Source of the DNA: Neelides folsomi
Lineage: Eukaryota; Arthropoda; Collembola; Neelipleona; Neelidae
Direction of reading: 5' to 3'
Length of the DNA: 64,000 bases
NCBI GenBank assembly: GCA_034687125.1
Contig: JAQGBZ010000102.1
Span: 62,001 to 126,000 of the forward strand
Shown here one piece after another: positions 1 to 12,671 of this stretch. The notes beneath the pieces are model-generated. The model saw nothing but the letters and a program-made list of their open reading frames with translations. It ran no database searches and had not been told where the DNA came from. The translations under genes and the position numbers were made by a program. Position 1 is the first letter of the stretch, and each line of letters begins with the position of its first letter.

Positions 1-1
1 T

Positions 2-1258
2 TCTGAGTTCCATTATCGATATATGAGCACTGTCGTTTCACGGATCTTCTATAAAGTGAATCGCGGTTGGAATGGAGAAATCAACTTGTCCGAACTGAGG
101 GAATCAAATTTGTTGGAAATGATAAAGAAATTGGGAGAAAATGACGATATCAACATCATTTATGATTATTTTTCCTATGAACATTTCTACGTCATTTATT
201 GCAAGTTTTGGGAGCTTGATAAAAATCATGATGAGTTTTTATCAATGCAAGATCTCATTCCGTATGGAGGCCAAGGTATTTAATTTATCATTAAATTAAA
301 GGAATTATTAATTTAATTAAATAGATATACAAAGAATTTTATTATTTTATATTTGAGGAAGTAACAATTAACAATCGTTAATTTAAAAAAGTTTTTTTTG
401 TAATTTTCAGTTCTTTCACATTTAATTCTGAAGAGAATCTTCAGCGGAACTGTTCACCGGAGTCAGGACATTTTTGGCACAAGTCATTTAAAAGGTCATA
501 TGTCATACACCGACTTTGTTTGGTTCATAATGTCCGAAGAGGACAAAAAGTCTCGCACAGCAATTGAATATTGGTTCCGGTGTTTGGACCTCAACGGTGA
601 CGGGATTATTTCCGCCTACGAACTCGACCTTTTCTACGCCGAACAACGAGCGCGACTCGACGACGAAGGCGTCCAAGCTCTTGAGTTTGACAACATTTAT
701 TGTCAAGCAGTTGATCAATTGGGGTCTTCTTCGCTTGGAATCACTTTGAGGGATTTGAAGCGTCATCCAACAATGGCCTCAAACATCTTCAACACCATGT
801 TCAATTTTGAAAAGTATATAGAACAAGAACAACGAGATCCTTTTTCTTCACATGGTCACGGAATGGAAGGAGATGATCAGCCGAGTACAGATTGGGATAG
901 GTGAATTTCTAATTAATTATTCTCTATTAATTAAAAGCCATTCTTAAACCTTTGATTAAAATTATAACCTAAAATGAATTATTGTTTTCCAAGGTTTTGT
1001 GTGAGAGAGTATGAATATTTAATAGCTGAGGAATCTCCATGTTCGGGAAGCTTCGAGCAATTTGAATTCGAAGATCCGTACAATTCATCCTTTGTGGAGT
1101 TGGCCATTGGGAGAGAACTTCAAGGTTCCGGACCGCTTGTAATTGTTCAAAGTCTTCCAACAAGTGAAAAAACTTCCCCTCAGCCAAAGACGTCTCAATC
1201 TCAACAATACAAACAACCAGTAACGTCAACACAAAAACAAAAGAAAAAGAAGAAGTAA
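2..1258 (+). CDS. PPP2R3: PP2A regulatory subunit B'' (PPP2R3 family), 3' part
   Basis: Calcium-responsive B'' subunit that targets the PP2A core enzyme to substrates. Three terminal coding exons are visible: 2-275, 411-900 and 994-1258. They join in phase through GT-AG introns to give 342 residues and a stop; the N-terminal part lies before base 1. The family segment DYFSYEHFYVIYCKFWELD is near-perfect. A first EF-hand-like loop (DKNHDEFLSMQDL) sits at the end of exon one. A canonical EF-hand (DLNGDGIISAYEL) follows the family motif SYTDFVWFIMSEEDK in exon two. Exon three carries the conserved DWDRFCVREYEYLIAEE junction and ends in a Gln/Ser-rich tail finishing in a lysine run. A candidate AATAAA lies at 1583-1588. 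The gene is convergent with the CLCA gene. PPP2R3A-type is more likely than the diverged PPP2R3C/G5PR. Confidence 0.93.
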
Positions 1259-1970
1259 TTTCCCTAAACTTCCCTAAATTTTCTCTTTGCTTTAAGATTG
1301 AAATTGTGAGTTGAAACTTATTGAGTAATAATCAAGCTTGTATTTAAATTCTCATTTCCAATTCTAATTAATCAGTTTATGCTCTTGTTAGAGTCCATAA
1401 GTTATAAGCTCTTTAACTTAAGCAGTAGCTACTTTACTTATTCGGTGATTTTTTCTCTCTCTATTTAATGCATAGAATGAGAGTCAGAATGTAGTACGTA
1501 TTTATGAATTGAACGGTGATGAGTGATGAATTATATTACACGCAAATTATTTATATTTCGAAAATGTTTATTTCAATATATGAATAAATGCAACCCAAAC
1601 CCAATGAAAAATGAAATACGCCAGTGGATGATTAAATTAATTACATGAGTTCATTTAAAAGTGATATTTAATATTAAATAAAAATCGTTGAGTTCAATGA
1701 AAACTTTCATAGAATCCATTTGGTAGTTTCATTATGGCCATTTTGTTCTGTATTATTGTATTTAATTGTATGTATCGTTAAGTTATAATAAAATTATATT
1801 ATTTATTAAAACGTAATCTAGTTTAAGCAATAACTTAAATAAATAGGTACAATATATTTATTATATAGTTTAAAACATTAAAATAAAACTTTCATAAAGC
1901 ATTAAAGATTAACAAATAAAGAGCTGCATAAGGATTTGTAATAAAACAGTAAATTACAGAATTTAATAAG
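1259..1970. other. Convergent 3' spacer between PPP2R3 and CLCA
   Basis: This A/T-rich stretch should hold the 3' UTRs of two converging genes. Candidate polyadenylation signals are AATAAA at 1583-1588 on the plus strand and its complement at 1857-1862 for the minus-strand CLCA gene. No open frame with family similarity was seen. Confidence 0.6.
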
Positions 1971-4900
1971 TTAAACATGTGAAACACCCGGGAAAGCAAA
2001 GTCAAACTCGTAGTTATCCTCCCAATCATCACTATCATCATCAAAGTCTTCTTCATCTGCCATTGGAAGTGAAAGTGTTCCTTTGGGCGGCCTCGGCGGT
2101 GGAACCGGCGGAGGACGCGAATGTTTCAACGTGACTCTTTTTGGCGGAAGTTCTGGTTTGGTTCTTTCATTGTTGACCACATCGGGATTATTTTTGGCAG
2201 GTGGAGGGGCCCTTTTGAAAAAGGAGTTCAATTCAGAAATGACGCTTTCTCTGTCCGTATTTGCATGGGACACTTTGGACACTGAAGAGAAATCACTGTT
2301 GATGCTGCTGCTCTTGGAGAGTTTTGGACGCGAGTTCCAAGTATTGTTATTACTGCTATTGTAGCTCTTTGACCCACTTTTGGGAGACGGTGGCATTGGC
2401 GGTGGCTTAGGAATAAATCCACCCGATTTCTCCGCTTTCCCTTCTTTACTCTTCACCTTGTTTTTATTCGAATCTTCAATTTTCTCCGAATTCAACGAGT
2501 CTGATTCAGAAGAAGGGAAATGATCCAAACGAGAGCTTGAATGTCTATAGCTCATTTGGTTATGGAAATTCCCATTGTTGAAATTTCCATTTTTATTTGG
2601 TAATGGCGGTGGCAATGGCGGCGATGGTTCTGAAGTGAAAATCGACCCACGACCTGAAGACATCCCTGTGTTATAAGAAGAAAAATCACCATTTGACTCA
2701 TTAAATTTGAATTTCTTGTCTCGATTCAAATTCCCTTCATGTTCTTGCAAAAAGGCAAATTCATGTGCAGGAAAGCCGGAAGAAGTATTGTAGCGCTTTT
2801 GGCCCTTGTTGCCCAAATTCCTCCTACCGTTGCGATTAACGCTGGCGTAAATTGGACTCAATTCGTCTGAATCTCTCCGTTTGGGTTTTTTCACTTGGTT
2901 GAATGGAGCAAGCATGAAGTGATTGTGGTGATTTTGATAGCCAACATCATCAAGGCTGTTTGTTTGATTGCTAATTGTTTTGATCGAAGGTCGGTCTTTA
3001 GGTTTTGGAGTTTCGCGGGAATCAAATAAGAAAGATGGCGGGGGTTCGGCCATAGTGGAATATTCTCTTTTCCCACTTTCCCGCTTTGTCCCACTTTTGA
3101 AAACCATCATGTTCTCGTCCTCGTGGTCGTTTTCTAACATTCGGCTATTTTTCCTTATTGAAGGCAATGGAATTGGATTTCCGAGCCGGCGGCTTTCAGC
3201 TGCTGCAACTTCTCTTTCAATTTCCTCATCATCTCCAATTATTTGACCGTTGGATGCAATGAGTTTTAAATCTCCATTTGTGTCTTGAATGTAAGCTTGG
3301 TTGATGAACACATTTCCTAAACTTTTCCCTTCCATCTCAACACTTGGGCGTCTTTGGGTTGTTTCCAATTTATTCTTATTGAGCCAAATCTCCTCAGCTT
3401 CACTTTCGCTCATTTTCTTTGCTGACCTTTTCTCTGCCTTTTCTCTCTTGATAGTGAGGAACCAACAGAAAAGGACGATGAGCAAAATACCAAAAATTCC
3501 CCCAATGCAAGCGATTAAACCCCAAAACACATCGATTGGCAAACAATTGTCGTCCACAGAGTCGCAACCGGAAGTGACTGTCTCAACATGAAAAAAAGAT
3601 TCATCCATTTGGATCTCAATGAAATTTTTAGAAAGTTCCGATACGAAAGTTCCATTTCTTGAACGAACCCCGCAATAAATGTAAGTTATTCCATTCGATG
3701 TCTCATTTGGTTTTCCTGTATCATATTTCCGGTCAAATGCTGCAGATGATTTGGTCATTTCGCATTTTGTGATTTCTTGACCTTCTTGATTTAGCTCCTT
3801 TTCACAATGAGGCATTTGAGTACAAAGGTCATTATTTACGATCCCCGTACTTGTTCCAGTACAACACAAGTCAAAATCTACTGGGACCGTATATACACTT
3901 TGGACAAATTGGATTAAAAACGCTTGAGGACTTTCACTTATTAGATTTAAATGTTCAATTTGGGGTAAAATCATACTTGGTGTTGAACTTTGTATGAATC
4001 TTAAGGCTGGGAGTGTGAAAAAGAAAGTTTCTTTTGGGGTGTTTGAACTTGTCTCAGGTTTAACTATAGATCCGCAGCATTTAGAACTTAACTTGGAATT
4101 GAGCAGTGCTGGCAATGGCGGGGAAATTGATTGTAAAGTATTAGAATTTTCCGTGATGATTTCAAGCTGAGAAATTGTAAAGGTTGGGGAAGGAGAAGAT
4201 GAAGGTAGGTTGTAAAGGAAAGTTGAGTAAATTCCATCGCCGGAAGTCAAATCCGGTGAGATTCCATCGTCCCTTAAAATATGGTTCACTTTTTCTAAAC
4301 TTCTTGAGGTTTCAATTATTTCGTTGATGCTCACGAAACTTCCGAGAATTGGCTTTTCATCTTTGGTCGATAACTTTATTTTAAAACACACAAAATTATA
4401 AATATTATTTAATTTAATTTATTAGAATTTGTAAATATTAATTCGTCAAATGTCAAATTTTGTTTGAGCAAGTAGAAAATGTATTATCAGTAATTTTATT
4501 AAGAATAAACTTACTGAAACATATGCGGCAAGTTGTTTAAGATGTGGGCGAATTTCATTAGACAAATCATGGTTAAAGAATTGCCGAACATTGATGACAT
4601 CATTTGAATTTTTTTCTTTGTAAACGTTCAAGTAATGTGTATTTACAAGCAGATGGCCGTAATCATAATTTACAACTCCTCCCTAAAGAAAAAGTCAATG
4701 TTAAAATTAAAAATTGGTCTTATTTATAATTTAATTGGCTATTAAAATCAGATACTGTTGACATTGCATCTTATTATAGCTTTAAAATTGTAAAACTTAC
4801 TTTTATAAGACAATCATCTCCATTTGATACAAAGACGTTCGGGTATTCTTGGACTAATTCACAAGTTATTCCTTCATTGGATAAGTTGAATTTCAAGTCC

Positions 4901-7900
4901 TGAGCTAATGAGGAAAAGACCGGAAGGACAAAAGTGTATTTTTCATTTTCTCCCAAGGTCTCAAGTTGGAAAGCTCTGCTTGAATCAATTTTAACTTCCA
5001 TTACCTAAATTGAATTAAATGAAGGTTATTTCCTCATTAAGGTTATTAAATACTTAATAGAATCAAATCTCGTATTCACTTGCGAAATTCTCAATTCTGT
5101 AATTAAGCACTTACTTTAATGTGCTTCTTTTCGCTATTGTTTTGGATGAGAGTCAAGAAATGGTCTGTGGTGAAAGAGGAAGAGAAAGTTGTGCATGGAT
5201 AGGAAGTTTGGAAACAAGTCGGGATGTAAATCATTTGTTTCGTATTTGGATTTTTATTCCATTGGAGCCAATATTTGGAAGGGTCGAAGGTGAAGATGGA
5301 AATTTCATTTTCACTCGTCTTCATTTCCTCCACTGCTCGACTTACTCCTACGGGAGGAGAGGATGGAATGAGCACCATATGCCAATTCACGAAAGGTTCC
5401 TCCTTTAAAACGGTTAATAAAGTGATTAAATTTATTCTAATTCAATAGAAATTAGCATAATAATTAATAATTCAAAATTTTAATTTATTACCAGCTTAAT
5501 TTTGTTTAAAACTTCAGAAATTACACTCGAAATGTTGTTGGCAAATATTGAAGTTTTATTGGAAATCTCGTTGGCTGAATCAAACGAATTCATGAAGTTT
5601 TTCTTGTTATTGATGCTATTTAGAATAATTGTATTTCTCCAATTCAATTCATTCGCATTGACATCGTAAGTTACAAGACGAACTCGAGTTTGAGGAACAA
5701 ATGGAATTAAATACACCATTTGACCAATGGCTTGCTTCATGTGATTAAGATTCTAAAATAATTAAATATTTTAAATATATTTTGCCATATCTTCTATTAC
5801 TTTTCATAAAACATATGGAGCACTTGTAGTGCAATACTTAAATATGATATAAAAAATTGTATGAAAATGGCTATTTTACATACAATGACATTATGAGTTA
5901 TCGATCGCTTGAGATTTTATATTTTTCTTACATGTGTATTTCCAGGAGTTTCCATTATAAAGAGAAATCCATCAAAATTTTGTTTAGCTCTTATGATATT
6001 GAAAGTTGGTTGAACATTTGAAATGCTCCGTTTTTTTATGTTGTGTATTGGACCAAAGACGGAGAAATCTGGATGAGATAAAATAACATCTCTGACGCTC
6101 CTTCGATTGCATTGGATATTTTGCTTTGTTGGAGAAATCCCTTGCCTTTTTTCACCATTTTCCAACAAGTTTAAAATCTATCACAAGATAAATTATACCA
6201 ATTTATTCTCGCTTAATGCTAATGGGCCATTCAGGAATAATTTCAAACACTCAAAAACTTGTTAATATTATAATATAAATGTAATCAATCTTACTCGGGT
6301 TGATAAAGGTGAAAACATCAATGAAGCAAGTTCTGAATTAATTCGATCTTGTAAATCAACATTTTCTTCAATCAAATTTTTACATGTTTCTGGTAAAATT
6401 GGCGGACTAAAAAACACGAACGAACAATTCGTTAAATCATAAAACATTAATAAACCTTATAAAATAAATTATAAAATATTTATAAATTATTATTTATAAA
6501 TAATTTTATAGATTAATTTTCACTTGTAATGATGTGTATAATTCAATGTTAAATCCGCATCCGAGTTTGAAGTGAGATAATATAATCCATTGAAAGCATG
6601 ACAAGAAGAGTAAAGAGGATCTTCGTAATAACCGAATTCCTCAAACACTCCATAACGAAACTTTGCCCATTCATGAGTGAAAATTAAACTTTTTTCTCTT
6701 GATGTGAAAAACTGGAAGAAGTTTGTTGGGATGTAAATGGACTCGGCGACTTCTTCACAACTTCCATGTTGCTTTGTCCAAGGAAGTTCTGAAGCCATTG
6801 GATGTTCATTTGTGATTTTAATATCTGTGAATATTTTAATTATATAGATTATAAACATAATGCCTTTGTATAAACCTAAAAGCTAAATGAAATTAAGTGA
6901 ATTAATTAATGTTAATTTCAGATACTAACCGGCATTTTCATAAATTTCATATATTTTTGCATCAAAATGGTTTCCGCATTCTAACGTTGAATCAGATGGA
7001 ATGAGAATGTTCACCGTCCCAATTGAACTTTCTCCCAGAGTTGAACTCTTTAGCACATCTGACGAACTTCTAAACAATTCCTAGAAATGATAGAGAAAAG
7101 AGATAAAGAAAAGGCCAATGAATCATTAAAGACTATATAATTTACTAAATTTACAGTAGCAGTGAAATTACTGCATGGACTAAGCTAAAGCTTTTTTAGT
7201 ACTCTTCTCACTAGTACTCTATGCACTTTTAAATTACCGGTATATAACTATTTATAATCCTGAGAGAATATTCAATGTTTTGACATTTCTATGCAATTGC
7301 TATATATCAGTTCATGACGTCTTTTTGATTTCGATTTATATCCCCCTTTTTCCTTATCTTACATGCAAATCATTAATTTTGCAGATGTTAATATGACCGA
7401 TCTTACAAATCCTGAGATGGACATATCAACAAGTCTTTAATTCTTATCATTAAATTACTCCTTTAACCTTAAAAGGAAATTGAGGCATCGATTTTTTATT
7501 ATTTTTAAAAATACCTTTATTGAACCTTTTATGCTGTTAACTATTTTGTAAAATGCTGCTTAATTGATAATTGCTCTGCTTATGAGCCATTATGAACAAT
7601 CTTGGATATTACTTATGTTCAGATTAAATAAAGTTTAAATAAATAAGTAATTAAACAATAAACTTAAAGTTTAGGCCACACATGCAATTGATAAATACTT
7701 AAATATAAACTAATATTTATATTAAAAATATTAATTTTACCTCGATACTTTGTTCGATTTGAATACATGTTGAGGAATTTAATTGCAAAGAGGGCGAAAT
7801 TGCAACAAGGATTTCATTATAAAGCCCATCTTCAAATTTGATCCTTGAGCTTCTTGTGGAAAAAACAAAAGATCCTAGGAGTAAGATGAACGAGACTTGT

Positions 7901-7920
7901 ACAACACAACTCAATCTCAT
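1971..7920 (-). CDS. CLCA-family membrane protein, protease-dead
   Basis: Calcium-activated chloride channel regulator family. Ten exons (minus, 5' to 3'): 7741-7920, 6930-7080, 6524-6824, 6295-6406, 5932-6177, 5492-5752, 5115-5402, 4801-5004, 4515-4682, 1971-4373. They join in phase to 1437 residues. Order: signal peptide (about 1-21); CLCA N-terminal domain (about 60-250) with the family sequence THEWAKFRYGVFEE; the cysteine segment IQCNRRSVRDVI; a degenerate VWA region (about 305-500); a beta-rich/FN3-like part with DDGISPDLTSGDGIYS; one membrane helix (about 917-941); and a 496-residue cytoplasmic tail with polyproline stretches and an acidic C terminus. Family CLCAs use HExxH zinc-protease and DxSxS MIDAS sites. 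Here the first reads HEWAK and the second is absent, so self-cleavage activity is unlikely. It may be a structural or adhesion relative. Final-exon start at 4373 is inferred from the acceptor; the open frame continues to 4391. Confidence 0.9.
7081..7740 (-). other. First intron of the CLCA gene
   Basis: A 660-bp intron, long for this gene, whose other introns are 89-179 bp. It separates the signal-peptide exon from the rest. It is A/T-rich and nothing else is recognised in it. Confidence 0.6.
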
Positions 7921-8479
7921 TTTTTCTCTTACTTCATTTCCAATTTATCATCGTTTTAAATGACACTTTAACTTCACAAACTTTAAATTACAATTACTTT
8001 ATAAAACATTTTGTCCACTCATTTAACATTTTAAATTAAATTCTTAAAGTTAGTTAGTCAGGGTTTTATTTAATTTTAAATTTAGCATAAAAGTTTTATA
8101 ATGGCAATGTTAAATAAATAAATATTATTTATAACTTTATATTTAGTAAATTCACAAAACTTTATTCCTATTACAAAATGCTGCTAAATGTGCAATTGTT
8201 GTTTCCATTTTATATTTCCAGGAAGGACAAAGTGAAGAGGAAGAACGCGCAACGAACGATTAATAATTAACCACAAATTAGGGTTTTCTCTCTCACTTAA
8301 TGTTGAGGACTGGCAGTTGTCAATGCGTATTATGTACCACTTGGGCTAACTATGGATAGGTTGGAGTGGAGCAGTGGAAGCATAAAAGAATGAAAAATGT
8401 TTTCTAGTGGTTGGTTGTTAAAGTGTGGATTCGGACTGAAGGTCTCTGCTCCATTACTCCAAATCTCTCCACCTCAAAA

Positions 8480-8496
8480 GAGAGAGAGAGAGAGAA
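8480..8496. repeat. (AG)n microsatellite
   Basis: Short uninterrupted AG dinucleotide run about 560 bp upstream of the CLCA start codon. GAGA-type tracts can bind GAGA factor in insects, but a plain microsatellite is the simpler reading. Confidence 0.7.
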
Positions 8497-9890
8497 ATCA
8501 ATAGTTAAAAGGTATTTAGATAATAAAAACTCCAACGATCGAAAATTCCGAAATTACATTCATTGACTCACTCCCTAATGGAGATTATTCACATTTACAT
8601 GCCAAAAAGGAGAATGAGGAGAATCGCAATCTTTTATCCGAATTTGATAAAAGTATTATAAATTATAAGGACAAATGATCCATAGCTTAATGATGAAATG
8701 ATAATAAACCCAAATAGCGCATTATAATGCATTACAATTATATGTTGTATTTAAATAGAAATGAGTTGAACAGATATTAAAAACAAAAGTTTATTGGACT
8801 CAACTTATTGAAACTGTATAGGAGGAATACATTAGGAGACAAAATGTCATTTTGGTCTATGTGTAATTTTGGAAGGAAATGAGATAATTTATGATTCAAC
8901 GTGAATAACTTGGCTTTGGTGAAGGGATGAGCCAGAATAATGAAAATGTATAGGAGATTATAATAGGAAATATTTTTCATTTGTTTCACCTTCACTCTTA
9001 TCTACCCTCATTATCTCTTCATATTTAACGATTCTAATTGCACAATCTCTATTTTCCGGGCAAATCCATCAGAGTCGAAGCTCAGCCCATTTGAATGAAA
9101 CATTCGAGGTGACAAATGATGTTCTTACATACTAATAACCACTCATTTTTGTCATTTTATTCTTCCTCACCTTCAGTCCTTATCACACGCTCTTCCCCGT
9201 GTAAAAAACGGTTGATGGTTTTTTTTCTAATTAAGACCTTCTTTACGCCTCTCTTTAACTTCCCATTAACTTATGATAAAATCTTTGGAGCAAAAGAACA
9301 AAAAACAATTTATTTAATTTACTTTTATTCGAATATTAGTGGGTTTAATGCTTATTAAAAATTTAATTGAAATGTTTGAATTTATAAATGTTTAGTTGGA
9401 ATTTTGGATTGATGAATTTGCAGTTTACAAGATATGAGACATTTGTTTTTTAAGCACCGAAATAAATATTTTGTAAGATTTGATTGGGAATATAAAGATA
9501 AGATAATTAGAGAATGCCACTGAATTATGAAGGTATATTGACAATTATGATAGAAGATAAGAGGGAATGTTTTGATGTCTGCCTACTTTACAACTTTAAT
9601 TTTCAACCGACTAGCGACTAAAAGAACAATGGATGTTTGAATATATAAGCAAAATTCTTCTCTTTAAAAATCCAATTCCTACTGAACTACTAACAAGAAA
9701 AGATGTATGTATACACACTAACACACAGGGACGATGTAAACTTCCCTATCATTAAAACATTACATAATGTCTTCATTAATAAATATATAGATAATTGGTA
9801 TACACTTTTAAAGTATGTAATTTACATGCTGTCATATCATATTGCAACATATAACATGTCGTGTCTTTACAGTATTCTGGATAGTTTCAC

Positions 9891-9920
9891 TTTTGGTTTT
9901 TCCGTTTTTGGTTTTTCCGT
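9891..9920. repeat. 15-bp tandem duplication
   Basis: Two exact adjacent copies of TTTTGGTTTTTCCGT, at 9891-9905 and 9906-9920. It lies in non-coding spacer and looks like simple replication slippage. Confidence 0.85.
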
Positions 9921-10754
9921 TTTTACTGCAATTATTATTGGAATTGAAACAACAAAAACTGATACATACATGTTGACACGTAATATGTACATGCTGACAA
10001 GTTTAGAGCACATTCATACCGTTTTGCAATTATGATTAATTAGTATGTAATCATTGACATTAGAAGGTGTCTGCCATGGCCAAATCATTTCAATAAATAT
10101 TCATGAAAACCCTGCATTCCGAGTAATTAATCACATGGAATAAATACCGTTTCAGTACAAAGAATTGACAATTGTAAGTTTTGGACCATATACCATACAA
10201 ATAAAAGACTATGTAAATACATTCACAACTATCAGATACATTATTTATTATGGAGCTATATTTTACTATACAAAGATTCAATGGCAGATTTATAAGGAAA
10301 TGTCTGTGACTGGGAGTAATTAATAATACTGAAATGAATGTTCAGTGTTTAGCATTTAAGATTAGAACATTTGGGTGTATTGAAAATTCTATCAATGGAA
10401 TATTACTAAATGCTGCTCTTCTGAATCTCTTTAGCAGAAAAATTTTAAACCTCGTCAATCCTCATTGAGCAAAAATGAACTACAATTAAATTAATAAAGT
10501 TTTATTTTAATTGTCGTCGGAAGTCTGGTTTCACCTTGACGCCTTAAAAGGAGGCATTGCTTTAGGTAATAAGAAATAACGTCAAAAGATCTTTAGTATC
10601 TTGACTAATTAAACACTTAACTCTTTAAAACTCTAAAATTCTTCATTGTTTGGTTTTCTTGTTTGAATTGTTTTGTTATATAACACTTTATTTTGTTTTT
10701 AAAGATAATTCGAAAGGACATTTGATCAAGTAATTTCTTCATAGCGCCATCAAG

Positions 10755-11416
10755 ATGTCGTCAAAATTTTTGAGGCTGTTAGGGAATCCAATTCTTAAAG
10801 CTCGATTGACTGGTAAGCTCGGTTAATCATATTTTTTTAATCGGTATATTTTTATGCTATTTAAATTTTAGTTTTAACGATTTGAAAATCTTTTAGGAAT
10901 TCCGAGTCAATTGGGCCCATTAGCGTCGATTACGACTGGAAAGAAGGCCGGAGACACTTCAGCTGCAACAACCGAAATCACGAAGGAACCGGAAATTCCT
11001 CAATATGGAACTAATAGGACTGTGAGACAACCCATTTTTGTCCTTTAATAATTGTTGGGGTTAATTAGCATTTTTATATACATAAGTGTTAACATATTAA
11101 TTAAACCGATAATTTCATTTTGTTACAGCAATATTGGGTTGGTTATGGCTACGATCCCAATGATCCAATCGAAGATGAACGGAAAAGACGGGTGGTCATG
11201 TTCTCGACGGTTACGATCGGAATTGTCTTATTTGGGTTCTTGATGGCTTACTATCCTGATACGGCATTGAAGCACTGGGGCCAGCGAGAAGCTTACATTG
11301 AATTAGCAAGACGAGAGTCGCTTGGCCTTCCTATCATTGATCCTGACCTCGTACCAAGAGACCAGATCAATCTTCCATCCGAAGAAGAACTCGGAGACTT
11401 TGAAATAATCATCTAA
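10755..11416 (+). CDS. NDUFB11: NADH dehydrogenase 1 beta subcomplex subunit 11
   Basis: Accessory single-pass subunit of mitochondrial complex I (ESSS), in the distal membrane arm. Exons 10755-10812, 10897-11021 and 11129-11416 join in phase to 156 residues. Residues 1-60 are a basic, hydroxylated mitochondrial-type leader and linker. The conserved core begins QYWVGYGYDPNDPIEDERKR and is followed by one membrane helix (about 81-101). The family C-terminal block YPDTALKHWGQREAYIEL and LGLPIIDPDLVPRDQINLPS follows. The length matches animal NDUFB11. The first ATG is used; the exon-one donor ACTG|GTAAGC preserves phase. Two AATAAA signals follow the stop within 55 bp. STAMBP follows in the same orientation. 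Identity is secure. Confidence 0.95.
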
Positions 11417-11455
11417 TCAGGCGACGTTCGATACTTGTAGTTAAATCATTGTTTA

Positions 11456-11471
11456 AATAAATGTGAATAAA
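11456..11471 (+). terminator. NDUFB11 polyadenylation signals
   Basis: Two AATAAA hexamers (11456-11461 and 11466-11471) lie 40-55 bases after the NDUFB11 stop codon, in an A/T-rich 3' UTR. This is the expected place for cleavage and polyadenylation of a short housekeeping transcript. Confidence 0.65.
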
Positions 11472-12671
11472 TAATATATTACAATACTGCCAAAACAATG
11501 CATATATCTTTGCATTTAAAATTGTATTTTGCTCAATTTTAATTCTATCAGTTCTATCACGAAAAATTAAATCTTTAACAACGTTATTGTTGTTATTGTC
11601 CTAAAGCACCAGAAATTATTAAATTAATATTTAGTACCTGTAATTTAATAAACTTAAAAAGAATTAATAAAAGTGTTCGATGTTGAGGATTCGTTACGTT
11701 ATTCGTTTGTTATGTTATTACCACACTTAAATTCAGATTTCCTATTGAGGGAAGTAGGGTATCACTATTATTTATTTAAAAGGTAAAAAGTGTAGTGCAA
11801 TTTTCATACAATCTTCTTGTGAATAATAACTTGCTATATATGAGTTAAGTATTCGCCAAATATTCACAAGTTTATATTGGATTTTCTCTCTCTGTTATAT
11901 ATTGTATACATTCTATACATATGGTTTATGGGAAATTCTCCGTTCCTCGTGAGCCAAATGGAGAGTGATTCATTCATTTCATTCGCTAGGCGCATAAGAA
12001 AGTTTCATACTCATATGACTCGAGAGTCATTCGGTTCTTAGGAAAAATCTCTTTATAAATCACCCGCAAGAACACGCAAAATACTCCACGATATCTTAAT
12101 TACAGTTTACCAATGTTCAACCTCTTCATTTATAATTAATAAGTGAATTGAATGGTGCGTTTGTAGCCTTTAATCAATCTATTTATTCTTTTTATTCAAA
12201 ATACCCGAAAACGGCGATTAGCTTCCTTTATACCGATACACATAACTCATTGATTGACCTCATTCTTAATGTTAGAATTCCTTTGAGAGCTTTGGATTTA
12301 TACTCACGTTAATTATTTATCTCCTGAGTTTTGACTTCGGCATTGTTGATTAAAATTAAAAGCTTTCAAAAAATGTCAACTCTAAATTTGATGGATTGGA
12401 AAACGACAAAATAGATAAAAATTAAAAGTGTATTTGGTAAGTTTTATATTTATTAAATCTTATTCTTCATTAAAATTAGAATCAATACATTAAATACTGT
12501 GTAGTTTTATGCTTTATTAATTACTCTTATTACTTATTTCGCATGACATATGACATAGTTAATTTTAAAGATCTTTGTTATAAATAAAAAAAGTCAGTTA
12601 ATTCGGAGCTTATCATTTTTAATTTGATATGTAGAAATAATAACATGTTGCTTTGCAGTGTTCCATTGAGG
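11472..12671. other. Spacer and 5' leader of STAMBP
   Basis: About 1.2 kb without coding potential. A good 3' splice site (TTGCTTTGCAG) ends at 12659, thirteen bases before the STAMBP start codon. An untranslated first exon with a leader intron is therefore likely somewhere in this stretch; I could not place it. Confidence 0.45.

Larger units (their letters stand above)
7921..10754. other. Divergent spacer between CLCA and NDUFB11
   Basis: Upstream regions of two divergently transcribed genes. It contains an (AG)n tract near 8480 and a 15-bp tandem duplication at 9891-9920. Open frames here (for example 9703-10035) have biased, low-complexity composition and no recognisable domain. No gene is supported. 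Confidence 0.5.

Noticed and set aside
2083-3591. Plus-strand frames opposite the CLCA tail exon
   Set aside because: Antisense shadows of a long coding exon; glycine- and leucine-rich from proline codons on the other strand.
9703-10035. 110-codon open frame with repeated FGFSVF
   Set aside because: The repeat is produced by a 15-bp tandem duplication of T-rich DNA. No homology or splice context.
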